Shown one piece after another: positions 25,388-33,510 of a stretch of DNA of 64,000 bases; within the stretch, counting starts at the first letter, position 1, and each line of letters begins with the position of its first letter. The notes beneath the pieces were generated by a model, which saw only the letters and a list, made by a program, of their open reading frames with translations, was not told the origin of the DNA and made no database searches. This DNA comes from Acidimicrobiales bacterium (GTDB lineage Bacteria > Actinomycetota > Acidimicrobiia > Acidimicrobiales > Poriferisodalaceae). The translations under genes and the position numbers were made by a program. The stretch covers positions 62,001 to 126,000 of the forward strand of contig JAWKIQ010000003.1 of NCBI GenBank assembly GCA_041394185.1. The letters run 5' to 3'.

Positions 25388-26248
25388 CATCACGGGTGAC
25401 TGGTACTCGATGCCGATTCGAGCGAGCCGTGTCTTGAACTCGCCCAGAACCGTGTCGGCCAGCAGGGCTTCCATCTCCTCGGGGGTTGCGGTGGAGATGT
25501 TGCGCCCTTGCCATTGGGCGGCAGGTACGTCGGCTCGGGGCGCCTCGACCCGGTCGGGGTTGTTCGAGAACGAGTCCGAGAAGGTGGCCAACATGAAGTA
25601 GGTCATGTCGCGCTGCATCTTTTCGATCTCCGGCTTCTTCTCCGGATGCTCCTTGATGAGGCTGCCGATGCGGTTCTCGCCGAAGCCGACATGGCGGCGC
25701 TCGTCGGCGATGGTGCCCTGGAGCGTGTGAGCAAACTTGGGGTTCAGCGCCCTGTTGCCGGCCTCCATCATCTCGAACACGGTGAAGGCCATGCCTTCCA
25801 GCACGATGTTCTGACCGACCACCCCGGCGAGGAAATCGCCGGCCTCGACCTTCTCCAGCAGGACCTCGGCGAACTTGACGAGGTTGGGGTTCGCGAAGTG
25901 CGCAATGGTGGTCTCGAGGTCGTCTTTCTTGACGCCCAGGTCGTACAGGCGCTGGGTGAAGATCTCGACATGGCGAGCTTCGTCGAGAGTCTGGGTCGCA
26001 AGGAACCGCTTGCTGGCATAGTCCGGTGCTGCGTTGATGAGCCCCGACGAAGCCGCCAACGCCGCGCGCTCGCCGACGACGAGCTGGGTGGTCGAGCGGA
26101 TCGCAGCCTCGCGCTGAGATTCATCGGTCATCACGAAGTCGGGCTCGGTCTCGCCTTCTTCGTGGCCGAAGACGGTGTCCTCCAGGTATCCCTGCGGACA
26201 CATCTCGAGCCAGCGCTGGATCGAATACTGCGAAAGGAACTCGGCCAT
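25379..26248 (-). CDS. Diiron ferritin-like (ribonucleotide reductase R2-like) protein, copy 1
   Basis: This 289-residue helical protein has all six likely ligands: VVGERAALAAS, TLDEARHVEIF, IVLEGMAFTVF and IADERRHVGFGEN. The pattern places it with R2-like ferritin-superfamily proteins, but it is shorter than class I RNR beta subunits. No RNR alpha gene is nearby, so reduction of ribonucleotides is unlikely. It is the first gene of a run with its paralogue, the zinc-ribbon protein and perhaps the acyl-CoA dehydrogenase. GGGGG precedes the ATG by about 9 bases. A palindromic operator lies about 41 bases upstream. Confidence 0.87.
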   Translation of the reverse strand: MAEFLSQYSIQRWLEMCPQGYLEDTVFGHEEGETEPDFVMTDESQREAAIRSTTQLVVGERAALAASSGLINAAPDYASKRFLATQTLDEARHVEIFTQRLYDLGVKKDDLETTIAHFANPNLVKFAEVLLEKVEAGDFLAGVVGQNIVLEGMAFTVFEMMEAGNRALNPKFAHTLQGTIADERRHVGFGENRIGSLIKEHPEKKPEIEKMQRDMTYFMLATFSDSFSNNPDRVEAPRADVPAAQWQGRNISTATPEEMEALLADTVLGEFKTRLARIGIEYQSPVMAG

Positions 26249-26288
26249 CGGAGCAACCCCCTGTGAGACAGATTTGGCTCGTATGTTT

Positions 26289-26304
26289 CATCCGATTTCG
26301 GATG
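26289..26304. promoter_or_regulatory. Palindromic operator candidate upstream of the ferritin-like genes
   Basis: CATCCGA-TT-TCGGATG is a perfect 7-base inverted repeat with a 2-base centre, in the 169-base divergent region between the ferritin-like operon (start 26248) and a lipoprotein gene (start 26418). Its size and symmetry suit a dimeric TetR/GntR-type repressor; none is encoded beside it. Confidence 0.5.
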
Positions 26305-26417
26305 ACCGATAGGGCCGATGGTCCCTAGGCAGCCTTCAACGAGGCCCGCCTCAGCTTGTTATTGCTTGGTTAACGGACACGTGGCTGAATGGGTCGACCA
26401 AACCGCGGAGGCCCGGA

Positions 26418-27608
26418 ATGACAAAGCAGAAGACCAACCGACACAGGCGAGCAGCCGCGTTCATGGCTATAGCAGCGTTGTCGGCGGCGGCGTGCGGTGG
26501 CTCATCTGAAGACGCGGCGCCACAAACCACCGCGACCGCGACCGAGACCACCTCGACCACCGAAGTGGCGACCACGACGACCCTGCCCCCAGAGCCAGAG
26601 TTGAACCCCAGCGGGCTAGAACCCGCGACGTTCATCGCCTTGGGCACCGCCGACGAGATCGATCTGGTGCGGTACCTCGGTGCCGGCGCGGACGGCGTTT
26701 GGGTCAGCGTCAGAGGCAACGACGACAACGACCAGCCCAGCCGAGCCGTGTTGCTGGACCCCGAGGCCGAAGTCGTGCTGCTCGATGTGGCCGTCAGTGG
26801 CCGCGCCGGACCGGTCGCCGTTTCCGAACGCGCCGGATGGTTCGCCAACGGAGTCACCAACACGGTTTCCAGGGTCGACGCCGCAAGCGGTGAGGTCGTG
26901 GAGATCGCGGATGCCCGATGCGTGGCGGCCGATGCGACCACCGTTTGGACCGGCGACTTCTTGTCGGCCTACCGGGTCGATGAGGTGACAGGTCAACCCA
27001 CAGGAGACGCCGCCACCATTTCGATCGACATCACCGGCGCCGCCGCTGGTTCGATGGACCCCGCGTTCGAGGCGTACATGACCGACGCCGCCACCGACGG
27101 GGCGGCACACGGGTGCAGCGCTCAGATGATCGTTGCAGGCGGTCACCTGTGGATTCCATCGGCGTCGGGCCCTTCGCTGGCACAGTTCGACGCAACCTCG
27201 GGCCAGATGTTGGCCTTTCATGGGCTCGGCGAACTGGGACAGGCTCGGGCGCTGGTCGGTGTCGATGGCGGGGTGTGGGTGTTCGCCCAAAGCGACGACT
27301 CGGGCGCGATCGTCACCTCGGCTTGGCTGGTGTCAAACGACGGCACCATCGCTGCCCAGAACGAGCTCGGGTTCGTGTCCGGCTGGACCGGCCAGGCGTT
27401 CGCGGCCGACGGCTACGTAGTGATCGAGACGACCGAGGGGCCGGCCGACGGAACCGGAACGAAGAACGTGTATCTACTCGACCCCGCTACTGCCGAGCTC
27501 GTCGGCCAGACGTCGACCGAACTAGTCCACACATTCGGGGTTGCCGCAGCCGAGGGCAAACTGTTCTTCAGCACCGACTCCCCCTACGGGGTTCAGGTCT
27601 TCGAGTGA
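26418..27608 (+). CDS. Putative lipoprotein with beta-propeller-like body
   Basis: This 396-residue exported protein has a basic start MTKQKTNRHRRAAAF, a hydrophobic stretch and the lipobox AALSAAACGG (Cys about residue 27). A Thr-rich linker (about 32-58) leads to a body with irregular repeats of the type GVWVSVRGNDDN, GHLWIPSASGPSLAQFDATS and GGVWVFAQSDDSGAI. That periodicity suggests a propeller that senses or binds a ligand. I do not recognise a family. GGAGG lies 8 bases before the ATG. It is transcribed away from the ferritin-like operon and ends 13 bases from a convergent lipoprotein gene. Confidence 0.8.
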   Translation: MTKQKTNRHRRAAAFMAIAALSAAACGGSSEDAAPQTTATATETTSTTEVATTTTLPPEPELNPSGLEPATFIALGTADEIDLVRYLGAGADGVWVSVRGNDDNDQPSRAVLLDPEAEVVLLDVAVSGRAGPVAVSERAGWFANGVTNTVSRVDAASGEVVEIADARCVAADATTVWTGDFLSAYRVDEVTGQPTGDAATISIDITGAAAGSMDPAFEAYMTDAATDGAAHGCSAQMIVAGGHLWIPSASGPSLAQFDATSGQMLAFHGLGELGQARALVGVDGGVWVFAQSDDSGAIVTSAWLVSNDGTIAAQNELGFVSGWTGQAFAADGYVVIETTEGPADGTGTKNVYLLDPATAELVGQTSTELVHTFGVAAAEGKLFFSTDSPYGVQVFE

Positions 27609-27621
27609 AGACCCACCCTGG

Positions 27622-28758
27622 TCACGGCTCGGTGCGGGTAACCGACAACACCCGGCACCGGTCGACCAGTTCGAACTCGACGAAGGTGATCCCGGTCACC
27701 GTCGTCGTCTCGGCAGCCGCCACGTCATCAGCACTGGCGAAGCTCTCGGCGATGCGCACGCCAGAGCTGTCGTACAGGCCGATGTCGACGAAGTAGTCCC
27801 AAGTCTGCTGGTCGCCGTTGGTCAGGGTCACGATCGGTTCGGCATCGTTTGCGAAGTCGACTCCGACCTCGCACGACTCGATGTCGTCCATGGCGGCAGG
27901 GTCGGATTGGTCGTCGATGTACTCGACCTCCAGCACACGACAATCCGTCTGGTCCGACACGTCTGCTGCCAGGGCCGTAGTCATCGCTACCGATCCGCCC
28001 GGTTCCAGCTGCGACAAGGTCGCGAAGTCTTCGGCGACGCGCACACCTGACGAGTCGTACAGACCGAAGGTCAGCCAGTACCCGGTGGGTTCGGGTGACC
28101 CGTTGTTGATGCGGTAGGCGATCTCGCCCCACGTAGCACCGGCTTCGACCTCGCATCCGCCAGCATCGGCCAGCATGAGCGGATCGGCGTGCTCGATGGT
28201 TCGATCAACCGAAAGCACCTCACAGTCGAGCGACAGGTCGAGCTCGTTTGTCGTTACGACCGTGTGCATCGCAACGAACTCCCCGGGCTCCACCAGGCTC
28301 ACGGTCGCGAACGTGTCCTCGACGACGGTTCCGGCCTCGTCGGTCAGGGCAAAGTCGATGAAGTAGCTGACCGTCTCGTCTCCCGTGTTTGTCAACTCGA
28401 AGGCCACCAGGGGCCAACTCTCTGAGGCGACCAATCGACAGCCGCCAACGTCTGGGTCGGACGAGCCATCGCCCGCTCGTGGCTGGACGTCGGCGGGCTC
28501 GTCCGAGGGTTGTTGCCCAGACTCGCCCTCGGCCGACCCATCACCGGTGTCTGCAGCGCTGGAGTCCGCGTCACCCGTGGCATCGGCACTGTTGGAGGGT
28601 AGAGCGATCGTCGCCACTGTCGAGGTCGTCGACTCGGCGGCCTGAGCGGTGGTGTCGTCGCGATCGGCGGCGTCGGCATCAGAGCCCGAGCACGCTCCGG
28701 CCCCGACGGCCAGGGCGGTTAGCAGGATCAACAGCTTGCGGGTGACATTCGCGTTCAC
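27622..28758 (-). CDS. Lipoprotein with three tandem repeat domains
   Basis: This 378-residue lipoprotein begins at GTG 28758, giving a clean signal peptide VNANVTRKLLILLTALAVGA with lipobox GAGAC. The upstream TTG and GTG starts give a poor leader. An acidic Ser/Thr/Asp-rich linker (about 25-100) is followed by three domains of about 85-90 residues. Each has a Cys near the start and end and the core NxGxxxxxYFIDFALTDEAG or YWLTFGLYDSSGVRVAE, then VAMxTxV. The repeats resemble the FxxxGxxxxxY immunoglobulin-like domains found in actinobacterial surface proteins. The function is unknown. Confidence 0.78.
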   Translation of the reverse strand: MNANVTRKLLILLTALAVGAGACSGSDADAADRDDTTAQAAESTTSTVATIALPSNSADATGDADSSAADTGDGSAEGESGQQPSDEPADVQPRAGDGSSDPDVGGCRLVASESWPLVAFELTNTGDETVSYFIDFALTDEAGTVVEDTFATVSLVEPGEFVAMHTVVTTNELDLSLDCEVLSVDRTIEHADPLMLADAGGCEVEAGATWGEIAYRINNGSPEPTGYWLTFGLYDSSGVRVAEDFATLSQLEPGGSVAMTTALAADVSDQTDCRVLEVEYIDDQSDPAAMDDIESCEVGVDFANDAEPIVTLTNGDQQTWDYFVDIGLYDSSGVRIAESFASADDVAAAETTTVTGITFVEFELVDRCRVLSVTRTEP

Positions 28759-28821
28759 AGACGTGAGAGTCGTCTGACGGTCCTTGCGCACAAGGAAACG
28801 GCCCAACTCTGACCCGCTATG

Positions 28822-29829
28822 TCAGGCCTTCAGGTCATAGGTGGTACCGACGCTGTTGTGGATGAACGCAGCCGGCAGCGCATCGGCGATGGAAGCTATG
28901 GCACGCCAGCCGGTGCAGTGGGTCGGAACCACGACGTCGGGCGACAGGTCGACCAAGGCATCTATCGTCGGCGCTATTGCGTGCTCGAATCCGCGTCCGC
29001 CCAGGTGGAAGCCGCCCATCACCACATGCACCTGGTCGCGGGCAACCACCCGACGGCAGTGGTTGGCGATGTTGATCACACCCGCGTGCCCGCAGCCGGT
29101 CATCATGACCAGGCCCTCGCCCTCCAGGTCCATCACCATCGCCTGGTCGTCGCTCATCGTCGCGTCGGCCTGCCACGTGCCTTCCACGAGTGCCTGCTGG
29201 CCGGGCAGCCCGTGCTCGAACGGCGTCGAACGCTCGACCTCGCCGGTCACGAGCAACCGGTCGTCTGCCAGAAGGGTGGGGCCCTCGTGACAATGCACGA
29301 CAAACCCGACAGCCTCTAGCGCCCCACGGTCGAGGGTGGGAAGGTACCGATGATCGTCGCCGGCAGGAAACCGGCGCGAACGAAACGCGTTGGGGTGCGC
29401 CACCACGGGCGTCGATTTCGGACCCAACACAGGCGCCAGACCCGACAGTCCGGTGACGTGGTCGTAGTGACCGTGGCTGAGAACGACCACGTCTATGGTC
29501 GCAGGATCGATTCCCAGCCGGTCGAGGTTGTCGACGCACCCCTCAGGGGTGGCCCCGGTGTCGAACAGGATGGTCCAAGTTCGATCGTCGCCTTCGATTC
29601 GCACCAGCGAAGAAAACCCGTGCTGGGCCAGTGGCGGCGCCGCGGCCACGCCGCCGACGAGCAGAGGCGCCGGAGTTGTCGGGCCCCCACCGGTGCGCCC
29701 GCGAAAGCGCTTGGCCGGCCCCTGGTCAGCCAACAAAACGTCGGTGACGTTGTCGCAAACCGACACGACCTCGATATGGCGCGTCGGGCGCAGCGGTGCG
29801 GGCAACTCGTGCACGGGCCGAATCAACAT
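28822..29829 (-). CDS. Metallo-beta-lactamase fold hydrolase (dihydropterin phosphate synthase-like branch)
   Basis: This 335-residue enzyme starts at ATG 29829 with GAGG 8 bases upstream. It has the metal motif LSHGHYDHVTGL (HxHxDH), the later ligand region MMTGCGHAGVINIANH and HVVMGGFHLGG near the end. The GCGHAGVIN block is typical of the MBL branch related to archaeal beta-RFA-P pathway enzyme MJ0301 and similar bacterial proteins. The bacterial substrate is not known. The N-terminal half contains a Gly/Pro-rich insertion (about 45-65). It lies 31 bases after the DUF937 gene, same strand. Confidence 0.87.
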   Translation of the reverse strand: MLIRPVHELPAPLRPTRHIEVVSVCDNVTDVLLADQGPAKRFRGRTGGGPTTPAPLLVGGVAAAPPLAQHGFSSLVRIEGDDRTWTILFDTGATPEGCVDNLDRLGIDPATIDVVVLSHGHYDHVTGLSGLAPVLGPKSTPVVAHPNAFRSRRFPAGDDHRYLPTLDRGALEAVGFVVHCHEGPTLLADDRLLVTGEVERSTPFEHGLPGQQALVEGTWQADATMSDDQAMVMDLEGEGLVMMTGCGHAGVINIANHCRRVVARDQVHVVMGGFHLGGRGFEHAIAPTIDALVDLSPDVVVPTHCTGWRAIASIADALPAAFIHNSVGTTYDLKA

Positions 29830-29860
29830 GACCACAGCCTCGCGCACGGCTGGGTAGGAC

Positions 29861-30481
29861 TCAGCGTCGGCCGCCCAGCAAGCCCTTCAACTTGCCGAGG
29901 ATGCCACCGACTCCCCCAAGGCCCGAACCCCCCTGCGACGAGCCGGAACCCGAACCACCTACGACATCGAGGATCTTGCCCAGGTCGAAACCGCCGGCGG
30001 CTCCGCCGAGCATTCCTGCCAGCGCACCGGCATCGAGCCCGCCCTCGGCCTTCTTCTTGCCCAACATGCCCATGACCATCGGAGCGAGTGCGGGCAACAG
30101 CTTGGTCACCGAGCCCAGATCGAGGCCCGAATCAGCCGAGATCCGCTGGGCGACATCGTTCTTGTTTGCGCCGAAGACGTGGTCGAGGATCTTTTCGCCG
30201 TCTGCCCTCTTTTGTTCCGACGCCACAGCAGAGTCGACCTGGTCTAGAACGCTGCCGTCGTGATCGCGTTCGAGGGCCGCGTTCAACTTCGACGCGCCGT
30301 CTGAAGTCTTGGCGTTGGTGGCCAACCCGGCCAGGATCGCGCTGATGCTGCTGGAGGCCGCCCGCTCGACCTTCGCGTCGTCGTCGGCACCGCCCAGCAC
30401 ACCACCGAGCAGCCCTCCCAGACCCCCAGAGCCTGCGGCCCCGCCCAGGGCCCCCATCAGTTCAGATGCAAGATCGGCCAT
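29861..30481 (-). CDS. DUF937 protein with Gly-rich low-complexity segments
   Basis: This 206-residue protein starts at MADLASELMGALGGAAGSGG with GGAGG 6 bases upstream. Central helices at about 50-140 include DVAQRISADSGLDLGSVTKL, typical of DUF937, which is widespread and uncharacterised. Flanking stretches are very rich in Gly (LGGLLGGVLGG, GSGSSQGGSGLGGVGG). No signal peptide is seen. It shares a divergent promoter region of about 128 bases with the nuclease-fusion gene at 30610. Confidence 0.87.
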   Translation of the reverse strand: MADLASELMGALGGAAGSGGLGGLLGGVLGGADDDAKVERAASSSISAILAGLATNAKTSDGASKLNAALERDHDGSVLDQVDSAVASEQKRADGEKILDHVFGANKNDVAQRISADSGLDLGSVTKLLPALAPMVMGMLGKKKAEGGLDAGALAGMLGGAAGGFDLGKILDVVGGSGSGSSQGGSGLGGVGGILGKLKGLLGGRR

Positions 30482-30609
30482 TTCGTTCCTCCAAGGTTCG
30501 CGTTGGGAACCGTATCGGGCCGCAGCCCACATGCGTCCGGGTGCTGCCAATGGAGTTGATCGAATACCCGATCGGCAATAGGTTCGGGCCACTCCCCCGG
30601 AGGTGGACG

Positions 30610-32478
30610 ATGGTTTCTCGCTCACCGAATGCGCCCGCGGCCTGGTCTCGCCTGGTTGGCCTGCGCCTGACTGCCGCGATATTGGCCGTCGGCGCCGCCC
30701 TGTTCGTCGCCGCGCCCAGCGGAGATGCCCTGGCGGCTGGCGGTGGATCGGTGGTCGATATCGACTACGCGTCGGTCGAGGGAATGGAAGGCGTATACCT
30801 GACCCACAGCGACGGCACCGTCGAAGCCCGCGACGGGTTACCGCACTACGGAGACCGGCCGGCTATCGAGGTCGGGGAGTCGATCATCGGGCTGTCGGTG
30901 AGGCCCGATGTCGACGGCTATTGGCTGTTCACCAACCGAGGTCGCGTGTTCCCGTTCGGCGCCGCCGTGTCGTTCGGCGATACCAGCGCCATCGAGCTCG
31001 CCGCGCCGATGATCTCGGCCATCGCGATGCCAGACGGCCTCGGCTACTACATGGTCGCCGAAGACGGAGGCATCTTCACCTTCGGTTCGGCCGTGTTCTA
31101 TGGGTCGGTGCCCCAGATCCTGCCCGGAGTGACACTTGACGCTCCGGTCATCGGAATAGTCCCCTCCCCCACCGGCAAGGGATACCTGCTGGTCGCCCAG
31201 GACGGAGGCATCTTCACCTTCGGCGATGCCAGGTTCTACGGGTCGGTCCCGGGCGTGCTGCCCGGCGTCACACTCGACGCCGGGGTGGTGGCGGTAATCG
31301 CCCAACCGTCCGGCTATCTCATGGTGGCCCAGGACGGGGGCATCTTCACGTTCGGAACGGCGATCTTCCACGGCAGCCTCGGAGGTACCGGCACCGACGG
31401 CATCGTCGGCGTCGCAGTGAAACCCGACAACTCCGGCTACGCGATGGTCGACAGTGTCGGCACGATGCACCCGTTCGGCAGCGCTAGCTCGCTCGGAACC
31501 CTCACCGGTTTCGACCCAGCGTCGGTGCGTTCCACGCTGGCCCTATTCTCGGTGGCCACTGCCCCGGTTGGCGACCCGTACGACCGTGCCGATTATCAGC
31601 CCGCCGGGTGGCGAGACAGCGACGGAAACTGTCGAAACGACAGGCACGAGGTGCTGGCTGCCGAGTCCGAGATCGCCGTCACCTACGACGCCACGGGTTG
31701 TTTTGTGCAGTCTGGCCGCTGGACCGATCCATACTCTGGCCAGATCTACAGCGATGCGTCTCAGGTCCAGGTCGACCATGTCGTGTCGCTCGCGGCCGCC
31801 CACCGGGCGGGGGCGTGGAAGTGGGACCTCGCCACCAAACAGGACTTCGCCTCAGACCTGGGGTATGCCGGCACCCTCGTGATCGTTGGGGCCGATTCGA
31901 ACACCGACAAGGCAGATCAAGGTCCGGCAACTTGGCGCCCACCGCTCGAGAGCCGCTGGTGCTCTTTTGCCCTGAACTGGATCCATACGAAGCAACGGTG
32001 GTCTCTGCCGCTCGAATCGGAGGCCGAGAGGTCGTCGCTGGTCGACATGCTGGGTCGCTGCCCGACGTCGCCGGTCGACGCGTACCAGGTGGCTGAGCCG
32101 CAACTCGCCCAGATCGTGGAGGCACCTACGACGACGACCACGGGGCCGACCACGACCCAAGGGACAAGCCCCGGCACGGTGGAGATCACGTTCTGCGACG
32201 CTCGGTCTGAGGTCGTCAGGCTGCACAACCCTGGTGCAACCAGCGTTTCCTTGACCGGATTTCACCTGCATGACGAGGGCGACAAGCACACCCTGACGTT
32301 CCCGTCCGGTGTGGTGTTGGGGGCGGGCGCAACCCTCGACATCGAGACCGGACCCAACGCCGCGCCCGGTCCTGGGGTGTATTTCTGGCACAACGGCAAC
32401 GTGTGGAACAACGACGGCGACACCGCGTTCTTGGTGACCCCTGGCGGGTCGCTGGTTACTCGTCGCTGCGTCACCTGA
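30610..32478 (+). CDS. Secreted fusion: DGGxFxFG repeats, HNH (DUF1524) nuclease and lamin-tail domain
   Basis: This 622-residue exported protein starts at ATG 30610 with GGAGG about 7 bases upstream. A signal peptide (LTAAILAVGAALFVAAPSGD) is followed by about six GYxxxxxDGGIFTFG repeats (about 95-310). The nuclease part (about 322-485) shows YDRADYQPAGWRDSDGNCRN, the HNH core QVDHVVSLAAAHRAGA (His about 388) and NTDKADQGPATWRP, as in secreted DUF1524/GmrSD-C nucleases. A Thr-rich linker (about 507-520) leads to a lamin-tail domain with VVRLHNPGATSVSLTGFHLH. It is probably a surface or extracellular DNase; activity is inferred from retained motifs. Confidence 0.9.
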   Translation: MVSRSPNAPAAWSRLVGLRLTAAILAVGAALFVAAPSGDALAAGGGSVVDIDYASVEGMEGVYLTHSDGTVEARDGLPHYGDRPAIEVGESIIGLSVRPDVDGYWLFTNRGRVFPFGAAVSFGDTSAIELAAPMISAIAMPDGLGYYMVAEDGGIFTFGSAVFYGSVPQILPGVTLDAPVIGIVPSPTGKGYLLVAQDGGIFTFGDARFYGSVPGVLPGVTLDAGVVAVIAQPSGYLMVAQDGGIFTFGTAIFHGSLGGTGTDGIVGVAVKPDNSGYAMVDSVGTMHPFGSASSLGTLTGFDPASVRSTLALFSVATAPVGDPYDRADYQPAGWRDSDGNCRNDRHEVLAAESEIAVTYDATGCFVQSGRWTDPYSGQIYSDASQVQVDHVVSLAAAHRAGAWKWDLATKQDFASDLGYAGTLVIVGADSNTDKADQGPATWRPPLESRWCSFALNWIHTKQRWSLPLESEAERSSLVDMLGRCPTSPVDAYQVAEPQLAQIVEAPTTTTTGPTTTQGTSPGTVEITFCDARSEVVRLHNPGATSVSLTGFHLHDEGDKHTLTFPSGVVLGAGATLDIETGPNAAPGPGVYFWHNGNVWNNDGDTAFLVTPGGSLVTRRCVT

Positions 32479-32490
32479 GCGTTGACGCCC

Positions 32491-33441
32491 TCAGAGGTGT
32501 CGGGCGCCCTCGGCCAGGTCCGATGACGTCAGCGTGGCGACCGCATCTCGGTCCGCCAAGTCGATGCCTTCGTGAGCCAGGCGAAGCGCCTGACGACTCA
32601 TCGCCTGCTCGAGCAGGTTGCGGGCGTATCGACCGTTTCCGAAATCCTCGCCGCGCACAGCAGACTCGAATATGACGCGTGCTGTGGGCAGCGCGTGCGA
32701 ATCGAGTCGATAGTCGGCGTCGGCAGCCATCTTCTGGAAGATGGCGACCAGTTGATCCGACGAGTAGTCGGTGAAGGTGATCTCGCGAGCAAACCTGGAC
32801 CGTAGACCCGGATTGGACGCCAGGAACCGTTCCATCAGCCGTGGGTAGCCGGCGACCACAACAACCAGGTTGCCCCTGTGGTCTTCCATACGCTTCAGCA
32901 GGGTCTCGATGGCCTCGTTGCCGAAGTCGCCGCCGGCGAGCGAACCGGGGGCCAGGGCATAGGCCTCGTCTATGAACAGAGCCCCACCCAGCGCACGCTT
33001 GACCACTCGCGACGTCTTCGGAGCGGTCTGACCGACGTACTTGGCGACCAATCCGGCTCGATCGACCTCGACCAGGTGGCCTCGTTCGAGGATGCCGATG
33101 GCGCCATACATCTCGGCCAGCAAACGCGCGACGGTTGTCTTTCCGGTGCCGGGGTTGCCCTTGAACACCAGGTGCTGGCTGGTCGCGACGTCCATCAAAC
33201 CGTGCTCGCGGCGTTTGGCCTGCACCTGCAGCAGAGCGACCTGGGCCTTGATCTCTTCTTTCACCGTCTCGAGGCCGATGAGCGCATCGAGATCGGCTTC
33301 GATCTGGGCCAGAGGTCGAGGGGCAGACACGGTCGGCTCGCGCTGGGTGAAGCGGTCCTCGAAAGTGCGTACTGCTTCCGCGTGGCGAATCTTGTCGCTC
33401 GCGCTCTTCAGCCGCTCCAGAGCCTGCTTACGCCTCGACAT
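32491..33441 (-). CDS. CbxX/CfqX-type AAA ATPase
   Basis: This 316-residue AAA+ protein has a short basic N-terminal coiled region (about 1-45) and the lead-in LDALIGLETVKEEIKAQVAL. Walker A is KGNPGTGKTTVARLL (about residue 98), Walker B is GGALFIDEAYAL, sensor 1 lies in VVVAGYPRLMERFLASNPGL and the arginine finger in RSRFAREI. This branch includes CbbX (Rubisco activase), SpoVK and the EccA component of type VII secretion. None of their partner genes is adjacent, so the substrate is unknown. It is convergent with the nuclease gene, 12 bases apart. Confidence 0.92.
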   Translation of the reverse strand: MSRRKQALERLKSASDKIRHAEAVRTFEDRFTQREPTVSAPRPLAQIEADLDALIGLETVKEEIKAQVALLQVQAKRREHGLMDVATSQHLVFKGNPGTGKTTVARLLAEMYGAIGILERGHLVEVDRAGLVAKYVGQTAPKTSRVVKRALGGALFIDEAYALAPGSLAGGDFGNEAIETLLKRMEDHRGNLVVVVAGYPRLMERFLASNPGLRSRFAREITFTDYSSDQLVAIFQKMAADADYRLDSHALPTARVIFESAVRGEDFGNGRYARNLLEQAMSRQALRLAHEGIDLADRDAVATLTSSDLAEGARHL

Positions 33442-33510
33442 CGAGCGCTCACGATACCCCTGGGCGGACGCTTGCCGGCCACGGCCGATCGACGGGCCTG
33501 CGAAACCGCC

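Noticed and set aside
25379..26248. Ferritin-like protein as a class I ribonucleotide reductase beta subunit
   Set aside because: It is too short, has a tandem paralogue and has no alpha subunit gene nearby.
30610..32478. HNH domain as evidence of an intein, homing element or polymorphic toxin
   Set aside because: The nuclease is of the secreted DUF1524 type in a signal-peptide protein; there are no splicing motifs and no adjacent immunity gene.
32491..33441. AAA ATPase as EccA of a type VII secretion system
   Set aside because: No EccB-E, EsxA/B or PE/PPE-type genes are nearby, so only the general CbxX/CfqX family call is kept.
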